From an uncultured bacterium (GTDB lineage: Bacteria > Armatimonadota > UBA5829 > DSUL01): a stretch of DNA of 7,282 bases. The stretch is taken from NCBI GenBank assembly GCA_937967775.1, contig CALCJH010000444.1, positions 1 through 7,282 of the forward strand, in the 5' to 3' direction. Below, piece by piece: positions 5,883-7,282 of this stretch. The position numbers and the translations under genes are program-made. Under the pieces are notes generated by a model. That model did not search any database. It was given only the letters and a program-made list of their open reading frames with translations, and was not told where the DNA came from. How positions within the stretch are numbered: position 1 is the first letter of the stretch; every line of letters begins with the position of its first letter.

Positions 5883-6924
5883 GATCCTGGAAGAGGGGCT
5901 GCTCCGCGGAGCCTCCGACGTGCACATCCACTGCGGACTGCCGCCAGTATACCGTGTGGACGGCAGCCTGGTCCGCAGCGACTACGAGCCGCTGGACTCC
6001 CGCACCATTCAGAGGCTGGTCTATGACATCCTGAGCGGCGAGCAGGTAGGCCGTCTGGAAGCGGAGCGAGAGCTGGACCTCTCCTACTCGATGGGAGATC
6101 GTTGCCGCTTCCGCGTGAACGTCTTCCGCCAGAAAGGCAGCTACCAGGCGGCGTTCCGGGTGGTTCCGAGCGAGATCCCGGACATGGATGAACTGCGTCT
6201 GCCTCCCGTCCTGCGCAAGCTCACCCAGACCACCAGCGGGCTGATCATGGTGACGGGACCGACCGGGTCCGGCAAGTCCACCACCATCGCCGCGATGATT
6301 GACCACATCAACCAGAACCGCTCGGTCCACATCATCACGCTGGAGGATCCCATCGAGTATCTCCACCGGGACAAACGCGCCATGGTGACCCAGCGCGAGC
6401 TGCATTCCGACACGGACTCCTTCCACAACGCGCTGCGCGCCATCCTGCGGGAGGACCCGGACGTCATCCTGGTGGGCGAGATGCGCGACCTGGAGACCAT
6501 CAGCGCGGCGCTCACACTGGCGGAGACCGGTCACCTGGTGTTCGCCACCCTGCACACGCGCAATGCCGCCCAGACGGTGGATCGCATCGTGGACGTGTTT
6601 CCTCCGCATCAGCAGGAGCAGATCCGGGTGCAGCTCTCCAACACGCTGGAGGCCGTCATCTCGCAGCTGCTGCTCCCGATGCGCGAGGGCGGACGCGTGG
6701 TGGCCGTGGAAGTTCTGGTGGCCACCTCCGGCATCCGCAACCTGATCCGCGAGGGCAAGACCCATCAGATCGGCACCGCCATCGAGACGGGAACCAACCT
6801 GGGTATGCAGCCGATGGACCGCTCGCTGGCCGAGCTGGCCACTCTGGACCTGATTTCGCTGCAGCAGGCCAAGCTGCACGCGACCGACCCGGAGAATCTT
6901 GATCGCTACCTCGGAGAACGGTGA
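5851..6924 (+). CDS. pilT: Type IV pilus retraction ATPase PilT (second copy; 5' frameshift)
   Basis: This is the intact reading frame of a second PilT-family ATPase, directly downstream of the first. From ATG 5851 (MRSIEGVHIDE) it is 357 aa. Walker A is GPTGSGKST (136-144, K142). The Asp box is TLEDPIEYLH (from 163). Walker B is DPDVILVGEMRD (202-213, E210). The His box has H228 and H235. GIRNLIRE (294-301) matches the PilT motif with Gly for the first Ala. From the conserved VDE/IDE region to the stop it aligns with PilT1 without a single gap (1050 bases each from 4578 and 5872). An ATG at 5800 is in frame, but 5800-5850 reads as an implausible MTSSCSGRAIRT. The original start is probably 5730 in another frame. 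If the shift is real, the product could still start at 5851 (AGG at 5842-5844) as a PilT of normal length without the acidic tail. All catalytic motifs are present, so the core looks functional. It may be a PilT2-type retraction motor with a distinct role. Confidence 0.88.
   Translation: MRSIEGVHIDEILEEGLLRGASDVHIHCGLPPVYRVDGSLVRSDYEPLDSRTIQRLVYDILSGEQVGRLEAERELDLSYSMGDRCRFRVNVFRQKGSYQAAFRVVPSEIPDMDELRLPPVLRKLTQTTSGLIMVTGPTGSGKSTTIAAMIDHINQNRSVHIITLEDPIEYLHRDKRAMVTQRELHSDTDSFHNALRAILREDPDVILVGEMRDLETISAALTLAETGHLVFATLHTRNAAQTVDRIVDVFPPHQQEQIRVQLSNTLEAVISQLLLPMREGGRVVAVEVLVATSGIRNLIREGKTHQIGTAIETGTNLGMQPMDRSLAELATLDLISLQQAKLHATDPENLDRYLGER
6466..6506 (+). repeat. 41-base exact repeat, copy 2 (pilT2 Walker B region)
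   Basis: This is identical to 5172-5212 in pilT1 and lies at the same offset within the gene. See the first copy for interpretation. Confidence 0.85.
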
Positions 6925-7282
6925 TGGCAGTCTTTCAATACAGCGCTGTGGACGCATCCGGGAAGACCGTCACGGGCTCCATCGAGGCGGAGTCCGAGAA
7001 CCTGGTCATCTCGCGTCTGCAACAACAGCAGTATCACATCGTCAGCATCCGCAGAACCCGCGGAGGCGCTAAGTCTGCGGCCCAACCCCGTAAGTCGTCC
7101 ACGAAGGGCAAGAAGGTCAAGCTGCAGCAGCTTGTGGTCTTCACCCGGCAGCTTTCGACGATGATCGAGGCGGGTATCGGCATTGTCAAGTGCCTGGAGA
7201 TCCTGGGCAACCAGACCAAAGACCCGGTCATGGCGCAGGTCATCGAGACGGCCAAGCGCGACGTCAAAGGAGGTATGAGCCT
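6924..7282 (+). CDS. pilC: Type IV pilus inner-membrane platform protein PilC (partial, 3' end missing)
   Basis: PilC is the polytopic inner-membrane platform on which PilB and PilT act. Only the first 119 codons lie in the window; a full protein is usually about 400 aa. The start AVFQYSAVDASGKTVTGSIEAES is the standard N-terminal segment of the family, followed by LVISRLQQQQYHIVSI. A Lys-rich stretch lies at about 52-66. The first T2SSF domain begins near residue 70 (LVVFTRQLSTMIEAGIGIVKCLEIL). ATG 6924 overlaps the pilT2 TGA (6922-6924) by one base, and GGAG at 6913-6916 is 7 bases upstream, so translation is probably coupled to pilT2. GspF is the alternative name in type II secretion; the pilT neighbours favour PilC. 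Confidence 0.94.
   Translation, partial: MAVFQYSAVDASGKTVTGSIEAESENLVISRLQQQQYHIVSIRRTRGGAKSAAQPRKSSTKGKKVKLQQLVVFTRQLSTMIEAGIGIVKCLEILGNQTKDPVMAQVIETAKRDVKGGMS

Noticed and set aside
1..7282. CRISPR array, tRNA/rRNA, insertion sequence or phage genes
   Set aside because: No regularly spaced repeats, RNA gene signatures, transposase motifs or terminal inverted repeats were seen; the window is filled by T4P genes.

Overview
This high-GC window carries one co-directional gene block on the + strand that encodes the core motor and outer-membrane parts of a type IV pilus (T4P) machine. In order it holds: the tail of an unidentified upstream gene; a PilQ-type secretin with signal peptide and AMIN domain; the PilB extension ATPase; two tandem PilT retraction ATPases; and the start of the inner-membrane platform protein PilC, which runs off the window. 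The secretin implies a cell with an outer membrane. The GC-rich third codon positions, the AMIN-domain secretin, the pilB-pilT-pilC core and the doubled pilT would suit a high-GC diderm such as an Armatimonadota-like or related lineage. That placement is a low-confidence inference, because nothing in the window is a taxonomic marker.

Layout: bases 1-83 hold the end of an upstream reading frame that stops one base before the secretin start. The secretin occupies 85-2421. A 241-base spacer (2422-2662) holds no gene but has three inverted repeats and no convincing promoter. pilB is 2663-4387. A 52-base junction with a strong hairpin leads to pilT1 (4440-5630). A 99-base structured spacer leads to pilT2, whose 5' end (5730) and main reading frame (through 6924) are out of register by one base. 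pilC starts inside the pilT2 stop codon (6924).

How the genes work together: PilB hydrolyses ATP to polymerise pilin onto the PilC platform. The fibre exits through the PilQ ring in the outer membrane. PilT-type ATPases drive depolymerisation and force-generating retraction. The system itself is well known, and I see no wholly new system here. The unusual points are local: an apparent single-base frameshift in pilT2 that can be located precisely by comparison with its tandem paralogue; a run of nine Gs inside pilT1 that could make it phase-variable or error-prone; a shared acidic N-terminal extension on both PilTs; and GC-rich stem-loops at three of the four junctions after the secretin start.
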